This document shows, piece by piece, positions 1 to 5,569 of a stretch of DNA of 9,031 nucleotides. Position numbers and translations under genes: made by a program. The notes beneath the pieces were generated by a model. It was not told the origin of the DNA, made no database searches, and saw nothing but the letters and a program-made list of their open reading frames with translations. The stretch comes from Desulfobacteraceae bacterium (GTDB lineage: Bacteria > Desulfobacterota > Desulfobacteria > Desulfobacterales > UBA11574): NCBI GenBank assembly GCA_013203195.1, contig JABMQM010000362.1:1-9031 (forward strand). The letters are read 5' to 3'. How positions within the stretch are numbered: the stretch's first letter is position 1; every line of letters begins with the position of its first letter.

Positions 1-47
1 GTCATACAACATAGTGTATAATAATTAACTTAACATACAAAATATAG

Positions 48-76
48 TTGACAGGCTATTAATGGCAGGGTAAAAT
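48..76 (+). promoter_or_regulatory. sigma-70 promoter of the receiver-domain gene
   Basis: TTGACA at 48-53 is a perfect -35 box. It is followed by exactly 17 bases and then TAAAAT at 71-76, which matches five of six -10 bases. Transcription would start near 83, giving a leader of about 70 bases before the ATG at 155. This is a prediction from consensus only, but both boxes and the spacing are near ideal. Confidence 0.7.
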
Positions 77-154
77 TCAATAATAATGCAAAGTGGCATT
101 TAGTTATAAAATTTCAAAGTGATTTTTTAACTTTATTATACTGGAGAAAATATC

Positions 155-526
155 ATGGGTAAAATCTTGGTCATCGATGATGAAGAACAGATTGTACTTG
201 TGCTCGCAATGGCGTTATCAAAATACGGCTTCAATGTTGAAATAGCAACCAATGGCGTGGAAGGAATCAAGAAGTTTGATGAAGAATGTTTTGATTTGGT
301 AATAACGGATATTTGTATGCCCGGCCTTAGTGGTAACGATGTAGTTAAGTACGTGCGCAATTCCGAAAAATATTTTACACCGGTTATCGGTATCACCGGG
401 ACCCCCTGGCTACTTGAAAATGATTACTTTGACGCCGTCTTTACCAAGCCTTTCTCACTCGAGGGTCTGGTTGAGGCTGTCAGCAGTCTGACTGCAGCAA
501 CCTTAAGTTCTATGTCTGTCAGCTAG
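155..526 (+). CDS. Receiver-only (CheY-like) response regulator
   Basis: This is a stand-alone phosphoacceptor receiver domain of 123 residues with no output domain, so it probably acts by protein-protein contact in the cytoplasm after phosphorylation by a histidine kinase that is not in this window. The acidic pair is Asp8-Asp9, the predicted phosphorylation site is Asp52 in ITDICMPG, the switch Thr is Thr81 in GITGTP, and the conserved Lys-Pro is Lys98-Pro99. After the last helix there is only a short Ser-rich tail. The ATG has a GGAGA ribosome site at 143-147, seven bases upstream. It has its own sigma-70 promoter and ends 22 bases from the convergent small gene at 549. The neighbourhood of a c-di-GMP-controlled, FliA-like unit hints at a motility or signalling role, but the partner cannot be told from sequence. 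It is not necessarily the chemotaxis CheY. Confidence 0.9.
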   Translation: MGKILVIDDEEQIVLVLAMALSKYGFNVEIATNGVEGIKKFDEECFDLVITDICMPGLSGNDVVKYVRNSEKYFTPVIGITGTPWLLENDYFDAVFTKPFSLEGLVEAVSSLTAATLSSMSVS

Positions 527-548
527 TGTTTTTTGAAAAGTCTCGGGA

Positions 549-899
549 TCATACCCATTCACTAATAATACTATCCTGTTTGTTTACTGGCGGCTCGTTC
601 CCGGTGTTTTCGTATTTCTGGTAACTTTTTTCCTCTTTTTCAGGTTTTTTAGCTTCAACAGTTACAAATTTCGTTCCGGCATCGGAATCAAATAGTTTCG
701 GAAAATTAGACCTTAACCCTTTTTCTGAGCTAAAAACGGTTTCGTTTTCTACATAAATAGAAACGTTTTTCTGCTCCAAGGTATTGTCCAATTTTTGCCC
801 GTTAGCATGTACGTATGGCCCCTTACCATTTCCGGGCAGCTTGAACTGACCGTACTGCTGTTGCCTAATATAATTATTAGTATTGTTAGAAGTTTTCAT
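549..899 (-). CDS. Unknown small protein, second gene of the riboswitch-controlled unit
   Basis: I do not recognise this 116-residue protein. It is hydrophilic, rich in Asn, Gln, Lys and Glu, has no Cys, no signal peptide and no membrane segment. Its middle (about residues 38-80) alternates in a way that could form beta strands (VSIYVENETVF, TKFVTVEAKK), while the first 35 residues and last 35 look disordered. The ATG at 899 is preceded by GGTGAG five bases upstream, an acceptable ribosome site. It lies 45 bases after the first small gene on the same strand and has no promoter of its own that I can see, so it is probably co-transcribed behind the FliA-like promoter and the c-di-GMP riboswitch. 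By that context it may be a motility or flagellar-export-related factor. This is inference from regulation, not homology. Confidence 0.7.
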   Translation of the reverse strand: MKTSNNTNNYIRQQQYGQFKLPGNGKGPYVHANGQKLDNTLEQKNVSIYVENETVFSSEKGLRSNFPKLFDSDAGTKFVTVEAKKPEKEEKSYQKYENTGNEPPVNKQDSIISEWV

Positions 900-913
900 A
901 AAAACTCACCACG

Positions 914-940
914 TTTGCATTAAAAAATCTGAAATGCAAA
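914..940. repeat. Intercistronic 8-bp inverted repeat
   Basis: TTTGCATT (914-921) and AATGCAAA (933-940) are perfect inverted copies with 11 bases between them, in the gap between the two small minus-strand genes. It could form a weak mRNA hairpin just upstream of the ribosome site of the second gene. It has no U-rich tail right after it, so it is not a typical terminator. Confidence 0.4.
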
Positions 941-944
941 GTAT

Positions 945-1235
945 CTATACAACAAGATTGATAGAATCTTGTGGCTGCGCGGTATCTTGCCGTGAAGACG
1001 GCTCGTTTACTAAATAACCTTTGGCATTATATGACTCCATTTCAACGCCGCTGTCTTTTGAAATATCCATGCCTGCCGTTTGCTTAGCAACATTTTGACT
1101 GCTGACGTCAAAATTAGAATCGCCACTTTTACCCGAATCTTCGACAGCTCTCGGCTCTTCGGTTTCAAAATTTTGTTCTACCGTGATATCCGGGGCTTGT
1201 GGTACAGGCAGACTATTTATAGCATCGGTAATCAT
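945..1235 (-). CDS. Unknown small acidic protein, first gene behind the c-di-GMP riboswitch
   Basis: I do not recognise this protein. It is about 96 residues long, acidic, Ser/Asp/Glu/Gln-rich, with no Cys, Trp or His, no signal peptide and no membrane segment. Most of it is predicted to be disordered, and the only pattern that stands out is YNAKGYLV near the C-terminus. Two in-frame ATGs are possible, at 1241 and 1235. The ribosome site AGGAGGG (complement of 1243-1249) is one base from the first and seven bases from the second, so the second is preferred. Upstream, in order of transcription, are a sigma-28-like promoter, a GEMM-I aptamer and an intrinsic terminator, so its expression should depend on the flagellar sigma factor and on c-di-GMP. 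A small secreted or flagellum-associated protein is plausible, but function is unproven. Confidence 0.7.
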   Translation of the reverse strand: MITDAINSLPVPQAPDITVEQNFETEEPRAVEDSGKSGDSNFDVSSQNVAKQTAGMDISKDSGVEMESYNAKGYLVNEPSSRQDTAQPQDSINLVV

Positions 1236-1270
1236 TTCCATTCCCTCCTGTTGCGTGTAAAAATTTCAAT

Positions 1271-1305
1271 AAAAAACCCGCTTCCTAAAAGGGGAAGCGG
1301 GTTTT
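1271..1305 (-). terminator. Intrinsic terminator, expression platform of the riboswitch
   Basis: On the minus strand a perfect 13-bp stem (1305-1293 with 1285-1273, core CCCGCTTCC/GGAAGCGGG) closes a 7-base loop and runs into a T tract ending at 1271. It lies about 8 bases after the aptamer and about 35 bases before the start codon of the first small gene. This is the layout of a transcription-attenuating riboswitch platform. The first arm CCCGCT (1301-1296) is complementary to AGCGGG (1330-1325) of the aptamer, giving an alternative anti-terminator pairing. Confidence 0.88.
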
Positions 1306-1312
1306 ATTCTTT

Positions 1313-1402
1313 CAACCTGGCAACCCCGCTGTCTTATCCCACCCTGCGGGACTTAGACCGGAAGCTTTGCGTCCCTTCCTTTCGGAAGGTTTGCCCTTCA
1401 GT
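1313..1402 (-). promoter_or_regulatory. GEMM-I cyclic-di-GMP riboswitch aptamer
   Basis: Read on the minus strand, this region carries the class I c-di-GMP (GEMM-I) consensus in order: AGGGCAAACC; a 6-bp P2 helix closed by a GAAA tetraloop; GGGACGCAAAGC; a second helix with the tetraloop-receptor-like GTCTAAG segment; and AGCGGGGTTGCC closing the 3' side. The GAAA tetraloop, its receptor side and the binding-core strands are all present and in the known spacing. The 5' core strand AGGGCAAACC matches the form typical of c-di-GMP binders such as the Vibrio Vc2 RNA. A cGAMP-preferring (GEMM-Ib) variant, known in Geobacter, cannot be fully excluded by eye. The following terminator and small gene make this a cis-regulatory RNA rather than a stand-alone RNA. 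Confidence 0.93.
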
Positions 1403-1431
1403 AAATCAAGTGATACTTGTCTACACTTTAC

Positions 1432-1459
1432 ATATCGGCACTACACATTAAAAACTTTA
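1432..1459 (-). promoter_or_regulatory. sigma-28 (FliA)-like promoter
   Basis: The minus strand reads TAAAGTTT (1459-1452), 12 bases, then GCCGATAT (1439-1432). The enterobacterial FliA consensus is TAAAGTTT-N11-GCCGATAA, so the -35 matches 8 of 8, the -10 matches 7 of 8, and the spacer is one base long. Predicted start is near 1425, which places the riboswitch aptamer about 20 bases into the transcript, exactly as expected for a promoter driving it. Confidence 0.7.
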
Positions 1460-1473
1460 ATATTTTTTTGGTT

Positions 1474-1496
1474 CTTCTCCAATTTAGTTGGAGAAG
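1474..1496. repeat. Perfect 9-bp hairpin downstream of the deacetylase gene
   Basis: CTTCTCCAA (1474-1482) and TTGGAGAAG (1488-1496) are perfect inverted copies around a 5-base loop, about 60 bases past the stop of the acuC-like gene. On the minus strand the bases after the stem are A-rich rather than T-rich, so this is not a canonical terminator. It may be a transcript-end hairpin or a site upstream of the FliA-like promoter. Confidence 0.4.
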
Positions 1497-1558
1497 AGGG
1501 TTCAAGTGTTTGCTTTCAATCGATTTTATTGTCGTTTTGAGTATCCTTTCAATTTCTG

Positions 1559-2704
1559 CTATATTTGAATTCCTACCAAAGGAAAGACATTTTCTTTTAT
1601 CCTGGCGACAACCGATCGGGCCGTTTCCTGTGCTCGGTCGGCAGCGGCGCCGTTGGTTTTATATGGCGCATCTGAAAGCGTAAGTTTTCCAGCCAGGCTG
1701 GACTGATGTTTTTTGACAAAATTTGCGGGCAGGTCGTCGGGAACTTCGACCCCTTTCATGACAGCCCACGCCATGGTCCAGGCCCGGGCCACATTCATGA
1801 CATTGTATCCGCCGCCACCCAGAGCCACCCATTTAAGCCCCCAGGATTTGATTTCCTGCACCAGCCTGATAAAGCCATTGGTAGTCAGATTCAAGGCGGC
1901 CAGAGGGTCTGTCGACAAGGTGTCTACTCCCAGTTGGGTAACCAGCACATCGGGTTTATAAGCCCGGACAAGCGGAGGCACTACTTCCATAAAGGCCCAA
2001 AGATACAAATCGTCATCAGTTGCGGGCGCCAGCGGAACATTGACCGCGTATCCCCGGCCGGGACCTTCGCCCATATCATCAGGAAAGCCGGTGCCGGGGA
2101 AAAGAGTGTGTCCGTGCTGGTGAAGAGAAATGGTCAAAACCTGATCCGTGTTATAAAACACCGCTTCAACGCCATCGCCGTGATGGACGTCGATGTCCAG
2201 ATAGATCACCCGCAAACCATCTTGGATCATCCGGGCTATCCCCACCGCCGGATCATTGATGTAACAGAATCCGGAAGCCTTATCAGGTAGTGCATGGTGC
2301 AAACCGCCCGCAATATTGAAGGCAATCTGTTTGTTCTTTTCCCTTACCTGGCGAAAGCATTCCAGAGTTGCACCGGTTACCAGTAAGGACCAGTCATATA
2401 AACCGGCAAATACGGGATTGTCACCACTGCCCAAGCCGAATTTCCAAGCCTGTGAGGGCGCCTGCCCGGTGTTGGCTTGCTGGAGTATTTCCAGATATTC
2501 AACAGAGTGAACAGCTTGAACGTCCTTTTCATCGGCCTCTTGAGCTTCTACCCAGGGCGTTGCGGAAGTATCAAAAAGTCCATAGGCATCGATCAAATCC
2601 ATGGTTAACTGCAGCCTCTCAACTTTCAAAGGGTGGTTGGATCCGTAACTGTGACGGCCAAACTTTTTGCTGAAAACAAGAACTTCTTTGCGAGTTGCAC
2701 TCAT
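1559..2704 (-). CDS. acuC: AcuC-type class I HDAC-fold deacetylase
   Basis: This zinc-dependent deacetylase of 381 residues belongs to the arginase/deacetylase fold, closest in length and motifs to bacterial AcuC (about 390 residues), which removes acetyl groups from lysine of proteins such as acetyl-CoA synthetase. Seen here: the catalytic His pair His136-His137 in GGLHHA; zinc ligands Asp172 and His174 in DIDVHHGDG; the third ligand Asp261 in GVDTL; and the catalytic Tyr300 in GGGGY. All key residues are intact, so it should be active. The chosen ATG at 2704 has an AGGAG ribosome site six bases upstream. An in-frame ATG 27 bases earlier lacks one. No acuA, acuB or acetyl-CoA synthetase gene lies beside it, so the substrate is open. 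Acetylpolyamine amidohydrolase is the main alternative within the superfamily, but the length and motif context favour AcuC. Confidence 0.88.
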   Translation of the reverse strand: MSATRKEVLVFSKKFGRHSYGSNHPLKVERLQLTMDLIDAYGLFDTSATPWVEAQEADEKDVQAVHSVEYLEILQQANTGQAPSQAWKFGLGSGDNPVFAGLYDWSLLVTGATLECFRQVREKNKQIAFNIAGGLHHALPDKASGFCYINDPAVGIARMIQDGLRVIYLDIDVHHGDGVEAVFYNTDQVLTISLHQHGHTLFPGTGFPDDMGEGPGRGYAVNVPLAPATDDDLYLWAFMEVVPPLVRAYKPDVLVTQLGVDTLSTDPLAALNLTTNGFIRLVQEIKSWGLKWVALGGGGYNVMNVARAWTMAWAVMKGVEVPDDLPANFVKKHQSSLAGKLTLSDAPYKTNGAAADRAQETARSVVARIKENVFPLVGIQI

Positions 2705-2770
2705 ATTATTCTCCTCTCTCGACATTCCCATGAAATGCGAAACAGCTACATTGATCCGTTTGATAAAAGT

Positions 2771-2787
2771 AACCGCAGACTGCGGTT
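2771..2787 (-). terminator. Possible weak terminator after the metallophosphoesterase gene
   Basis: AACCGCA (2771-2777) and TGCGGTT (2781-2787) form a perfect 7-bp stem with a 3-base loop, about 38 bases past the phosphoesterase stop. On the minus strand it is followed by ACTTTTATC, a short and imperfect T run, so termination would be partial at best. It could instead be an operator upstream of acuC. Confidence 0.4.
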
Positions 2788-2824
2788 AATTCAAATTTAA
2801 CAGAAGGCGTCAAGTTGGGCGGCC

Positions 2825-3979
2825 CTATTTGGTTTTGTCTTCATGTACAAGCTCAATCAGCGTCACCTCAGGAGCAGCCAAGAAACGGATCGGCGGTCCC
2901 CATGTACCGGAACCCCTGCTTACATACAGCCGAGAGTTTTTCTCAAGGTGCAGCAATCCGGCAATGTGCGGATAATAGATCATTGTAATCAGGCTGAACG
3001 GAAAAATCTGCCCTTTATGAGTATGTCCTGAAAGCTGCAAATCAAAAAGACCCGGAGTCTCGTCATCCACCAAAGGCCTGTGTTTCAAAAACAGGGTGAA
3101 TTGTCCAGAGGGAAGCTTTGCGAGCAGCGTTTTTTCAGATACATTCTTTGTTTGACCATAGCGCTTTGCGGTCACATCGTCGACACCGGCAATATTCAGC
3201 CAGCCGGAAACGTTCACACTCTCTTGTTGTAAAACAATAAAACCGGCTTTCTCGGCAAAATTGAGGAAGCGGTCGAGCCCGGCATAAAATTCGTGGTTTC
3301 CGGTGATTGCGAATTTCCCATAGGTTGTTGGAATTTCTTTGAGCATACTTGCCAGGCCTGCAAGGCTGTCCATCTGTCCATCGAAGAGATCGCCGGTGGA
3401 TACCAAAATATCAGGTTTGGCTGCTCTGACCTTGTTAAGAATTCTTGCCATTCTTTTCTCTTGCACCATCAGCCCGAGATGTACATCAGATATCTGAACA
3501 ATCCTGGTCCGGCCGGCGTGCTTAGGAATTTTTTCGGATCGAATGATTACGTGCTCCGTACGGATAGAAATGGCCTCAAACGCACCGTAGGCGGTGATGA
3601 TGACGGCTAAAAGAATGGCGATATAAAAAGAGTATTGCTGCGAAAGAGTTATCGCGGACAAGTCGACCGCAAGTATCTGCCTGCCGCCATGGATGAGGAA
3701 ACGATAGATATCCAGAACAAAGGCAACGGAGACGAAAACAAATAAAAATCCCATCCAGATGTAACCGATATGGGCCAAAAAACGGGCGCACAGCTCAAAA
3801 CCGTGTCGTTCGGCGGTACGAATCAGGATGGGGGCCGCAACCATGAAGGCCATGAACACGGCTATGATGGCACCGGCCCCTAAATGCAAGGACAACGCCC
3901 GCCGCATCTTTACAAAGGCATAGAGGTGAAAACTGCTGTAAATACTTAAAAAAACTGTCAAAAAAATGATGAGCCTCAT
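2825..3979 (-). CDS. Membrane-anchored metallophosphoesterase (YkuE/YaeI-like)
   Basis: This 384-residue protein has an N-terminal membrane part and a C-terminal calcineurin-like phosphoesterase domain. Four hydrophobic segments are visible at about residues 1-22, 33-53, 66-92 and 115-138. The catalytic domain then shows the metal-binding motifs in order: Asp165-x-His167 (ISDVHLG), Asp197 (GDLFDG), Asn228-His229 (GNHE), His300 (LKHRP) and His319/His321 (GHTHKGQ). All dimetal ligands are kept, so it should hydrolyse phosphoesters. Relatives such as YkuE and YaeI act on lipid-linked substrates such as UDP-diacylglucosamine, but that specificity cannot be read from this sequence. It is longer than YkuE because of the four-segment N-terminus. 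The start has only a poorly spaced AAGG ribosome site, yet the first membrane segment begins right at this ATG. It is a single gene, divergent from the CRP-like gene. Confidence 0.88.
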   Translation of the reverse strand: MRLIIFLTVFLSIYSSFHLYAFVKMRRALSLHLGAGAIIAVFMAFMVAAPILIRTAERHGFELCARFLAHIGYIWMGFLFVFVSVAFVLDIYRFLIHGGRQILAVDLSAITLSQQYSFYIAILLAVIITAYGAFEAISIRTEHVIIRSEKIPKHAGRTRIVQISDVHLGLMVQEKRMARILNKVRAAKPDILVSTGDLFDGQMDSLAGLASMLKEIPTTYGKFAITGNHEFYAGLDRFLNFAEKAGFIVLQQESVNVSGWLNIAGVDDVTAKRYGQTKNVSEKTLLAKLPSGQFTLFLKHRPLVDDETPGLFDLQLSGHTHKGQIFPFSLITMIYYPHIAGLLHLEKNSRLYVSRGSGTWGPPIRFLAAPEVTLIELVHEDKTK

Positions 3980-4145
3980 GAGTTTATGACCTTATCACGC
4001 CAAGAATTACACCTGATTTAACGGAACTTTCCCTCACCGGTAGCGCTTTTATCAATTCTTTATTGTTATAAATCAACTTAGTCGATATCGCTTTCAAAGT
4101 CATTTAGTTTCTTAATTCCACCAGCTGTTTTGAGCGCCCTAAAGC

Positions 4146-4163
4146 CTTTTCAATATTGAAAAG
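4146..4163. promoter_or_regulatory. 18-bp perfect palindrome upstream of the CRP-like promoter
   Basis: CTTTTCAATATTGAAAAG is a perfect dyad, ending three bases before the predicted -35 box of the CRP-like gene. Its centre lies near -47 relative to the expected start, a position used by activators. It does not match the CRP (TGTGA-N6-TCACA) or FNR (TTGAT-N4-ATCAA) half sites, so the binding protein is unknown. Confidence 0.5.
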
Positions 4164-4166
4164 CGC

Positions 4167-4195
4167 TTGATTAAAAGCCCGCTTCAAATTATAAT
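4167..4195 (+). promoter_or_regulatory. sigma-70-like promoter of the CRP-like gene
   Basis: TTGATT (4167-4172), 17 bases, then a perfect TATAAT (4190-4195). The expected start is near 4202, thirty bases before the ATG at 4232. The -10 box is embedded in the perfect 16-bp palindrome TCAAATTATAATTTGA (4184-4199), and a further 12-bp palindrome ATTACATGTAAT (4207-4218) lies in the early leader. Repressor binding at either would block transcription. Confidence 0.55.
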
Positions 4196-4231
4196 TTGAT
4201 AATCATATTACATGTAATAAAAGAGGCAAAC

Positions 4232-4699
4232 ATGAACCCAACAGAAATTGAACGAGCTTTGGAACACTGCGAGTTTTTCGAGCGGCTGGAAAAAAGTGAT
4301 ATATCTGAGATCGCCGGACTCTGCCAGGTGAACACGTATGAGGGTGGTGAATATGTTTTTCAGCAGGGTGATTATGGAGAGTATATTTATGTTGTTGTTC
4401 AGGGCCGCGTACACCTTGTAAGGCACCTTGATCTGGGTGCCCGCAAGGGAGAAGTGGTTATTGAAGCCCTTGGCAAGGGCAGGGTGTTGGGTTGCTGGTC
4501 AACATTGCTGTATCTGCCCCACATCCTCATGTCCTCGGCTGCCTGTCAAAAGCCGACAACAACCCTGGCAATAAAGGGAGCTGATTTAAGAAAAATTATG
4601 AATAGTAACACCGGGCTTGGATTCAATATAATGGAAAGGCTCAGTTTTCTTCTCCGGGACAGAATCCAGGCCGCTTACGGCGCCATGGAAAAAATATAG
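4232..4699 (+). CDS. Single-domain cyclic-nucleotide-binding (CRP-like) protein without HTH
   Basis: This 155-residue protein consists of one CRP/FNR-type effector domain. The beta-roll pattern is clear: GGEYVFQQGDYGEYIYVVVQ at residues 38-57, followed by GRVHLV, and a C-terminal helix (about 128-155) like the CRP dimer helix. CRP itself is about 210 residues; here the helix-turn-helix is missing, so the protein probably senses a ligand or binds a partner rather than DNA. The phosphate-binding cassette region (about 81-105) lacks the usual Glu and Arg-Ser/Thr pair and has SSAAC instead, so ordinary cAMP binding is doubtful. The ATG at 4232 has AGAGG five bases upstream; an in-frame TTG at 4196 lies inside the promoter and is rejected. 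It converges with the glycosyltransferase gene, 15 bases away. Confidence 0.82.
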   Translation: MNPTEIERALEHCEFFERLEKSDISEIAGLCQVNTYEGGEYVFQQGDYGEYIYVVVQGRVHLVRHLDLGARKGEVVIEALGKGRVLGCWSTLLYLPHILMSSAACQKPTTTLAIKGADLRKIMNSNTGLGFNIMERLSFLLRDRIQAAYGAMEKI

Positions 4700-4714
4700 C
4701 CAAGCAATCGCAAA

Positions 4715-5443
4715 TTATGGCTTATTGGGTCGCCGGTACCAAACCGAACAAGCGTTCCGATACCGTAATGAAAAAGGGAAGACCGTTGTCATCAAAGCCG
4801 TAAGCCCCAATTGCACCGGGGAATACCACTCCAGTTTGCGACTGGAAGTTACAACCCGTGGGGATGTAATCATGTGGAAGGCCTTTTGTTTCCGGTAGCC
4901 CCATGATTGCAGCCGATTAGAGAACCAAATTTCCTCACTGGCGTAAACCTTCTGACTGAATCCGCCGACAGCTTCGAATCCTTCCCGCAGGCAATAGATG
5001 AAACATCCGGCCGCAAAACCGAATTGCAAAGAAACCCAATTCCACAGATCCAAAGCCTTGCGGGCAAGAGGTTGAAGCGGTTTGTCGAAATCCACCAAAC
5101 TCCCTCCGCCGCAGCACCGGCCGCTGGAAAGATTGTCCAGCGCGGTTTGCAGCAGAGCGGACGAAACGATGGTATCTGCATCTATAAAGATAAGATAGCG
5201 GCCTTGCGCAACCCTTGCTCCTGTATTCCGTGCCCTGGAGATCTGGTTGACCGGTTCGAACACGACCTGCGCGTTGTCTTCCCGGGCAATCTGAGGAGTT
5301 CGGTCCGTAGAATTATTATCGACGACAATGACCTCTCCTTGCAGAGACAGAGAGCCCATAGCCTCCCGGAGCGCCGTAAGGGTAATAGGCAACCATTGTT
5401 CTTCGTTATATGCCGGAATTATTACTGAGTAGTGAATCGTCAT
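4715..5443 (-). CDS. Family 2 (GT-A fold) glycosyltransferase
   Basis: A 242-residue cytoplasmic or membrane-peripheral glycosyltransferase that would move a sugar from a nucleotide sugar to an acceptor. The N-terminus shows the GT2 nucleotide-binding signature SVIIPAYNEE (residues 6-15), followed by VVDNNSTDRT (40-49), ISRARNTGA (68-76) and the metal-binding DxD motif as DAD at 88-90 in FIDADT. Near 155-178 are GFEAVGGF and a SEEIWFSNRL motif, the usual acceptor and catalytic side (Glu170-Glu171). A hydrophobic stretch at 141-150 is short. The length fits small GT2 enzymes. ATG at 5443 is preferred to an upstream TTG at 5458, although neither has a clear ribosome site. It is on the same strand as the ABC transporter genes but 126 bases downstream of them, so it may have its own promoter. 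Acceptor and sugar are unknown. Confidence 0.87.
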   Translation of the reverse strand: MTIHYSVIIPAYNEEQWLPITLTALREAMGSLSLQGEVIVVDNNSTDRTPQIAREDNAQVVFEPVNQISRARNTGARVAQGRYLIFIDADTIVSSALLQTALDNLSSGRCCGGGSLVDFDKPLQPLARKALDLWNWVSLQFGFAAGCFIYCLREGFEAVGGFSQKVYASEEIWFSNRLQSWGYRKQKAFHMITSPRVVTSSRKLEWYSPVQLGLTALMTTVFPFSLRYRNACSVWYRRPNKP

Positions 5444-5461
5444 ATTATTTTTGATCAATTT

Positions 5462-5549
5462 GTAAAAAGTGAGACGTGAAATGTAAAACGACTACATTTA
5501 GTACATTAAGAGGCCATATTAAACAACATATAAACTTTTCACTTTTTAC
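5462..5549. repeat. 11-bp separated inverted repeat between transporter and glycosyltransferase genes
   Basis: GTAAAAAGTGA (5462-5472) and TCACTTTTTAC (5539-5549) are perfect inverted copies separated by 66 bases. Nested between them is another inverted pair, AAATGTA (5479-5485) and TACATTT (5493-5499). The block occupies most of the 126-base gap before the glycosyltransferase start. It could be a paired operator or a long-range RNA fold in the leader. Confidence 0.5.
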
Positions 5550-5569
5550 GGAACTATCATTTTTAGGTT

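Noticed and set aside
1080..1451. Plus-strand open frame across the riboswitch
   Set aside because: It reads through the aptamer and terminator on the opposite strand and over the start of the minus-strand gene; the RNA signals explain the sequence better.
1706..2290. Long plus-strand open frame of 194 codons
   Set aside because: It is fully antisense to the acuC-like gene, whose catalytic motifs are intact; the open frame is a shadow.
4146..4163. FNR or CRP binding site
   Set aside because: The dyad lacks the TTGAT-N4-ATCAA and TGTGA-N6-TCACA half sites, so no known regulator can be named.
4907..5428. Plus-strand open frame of 173 codons
   Set aside because: It is antisense to the glycosyltransferase, which has clear GT2 motifs, and it resembles no protein family.
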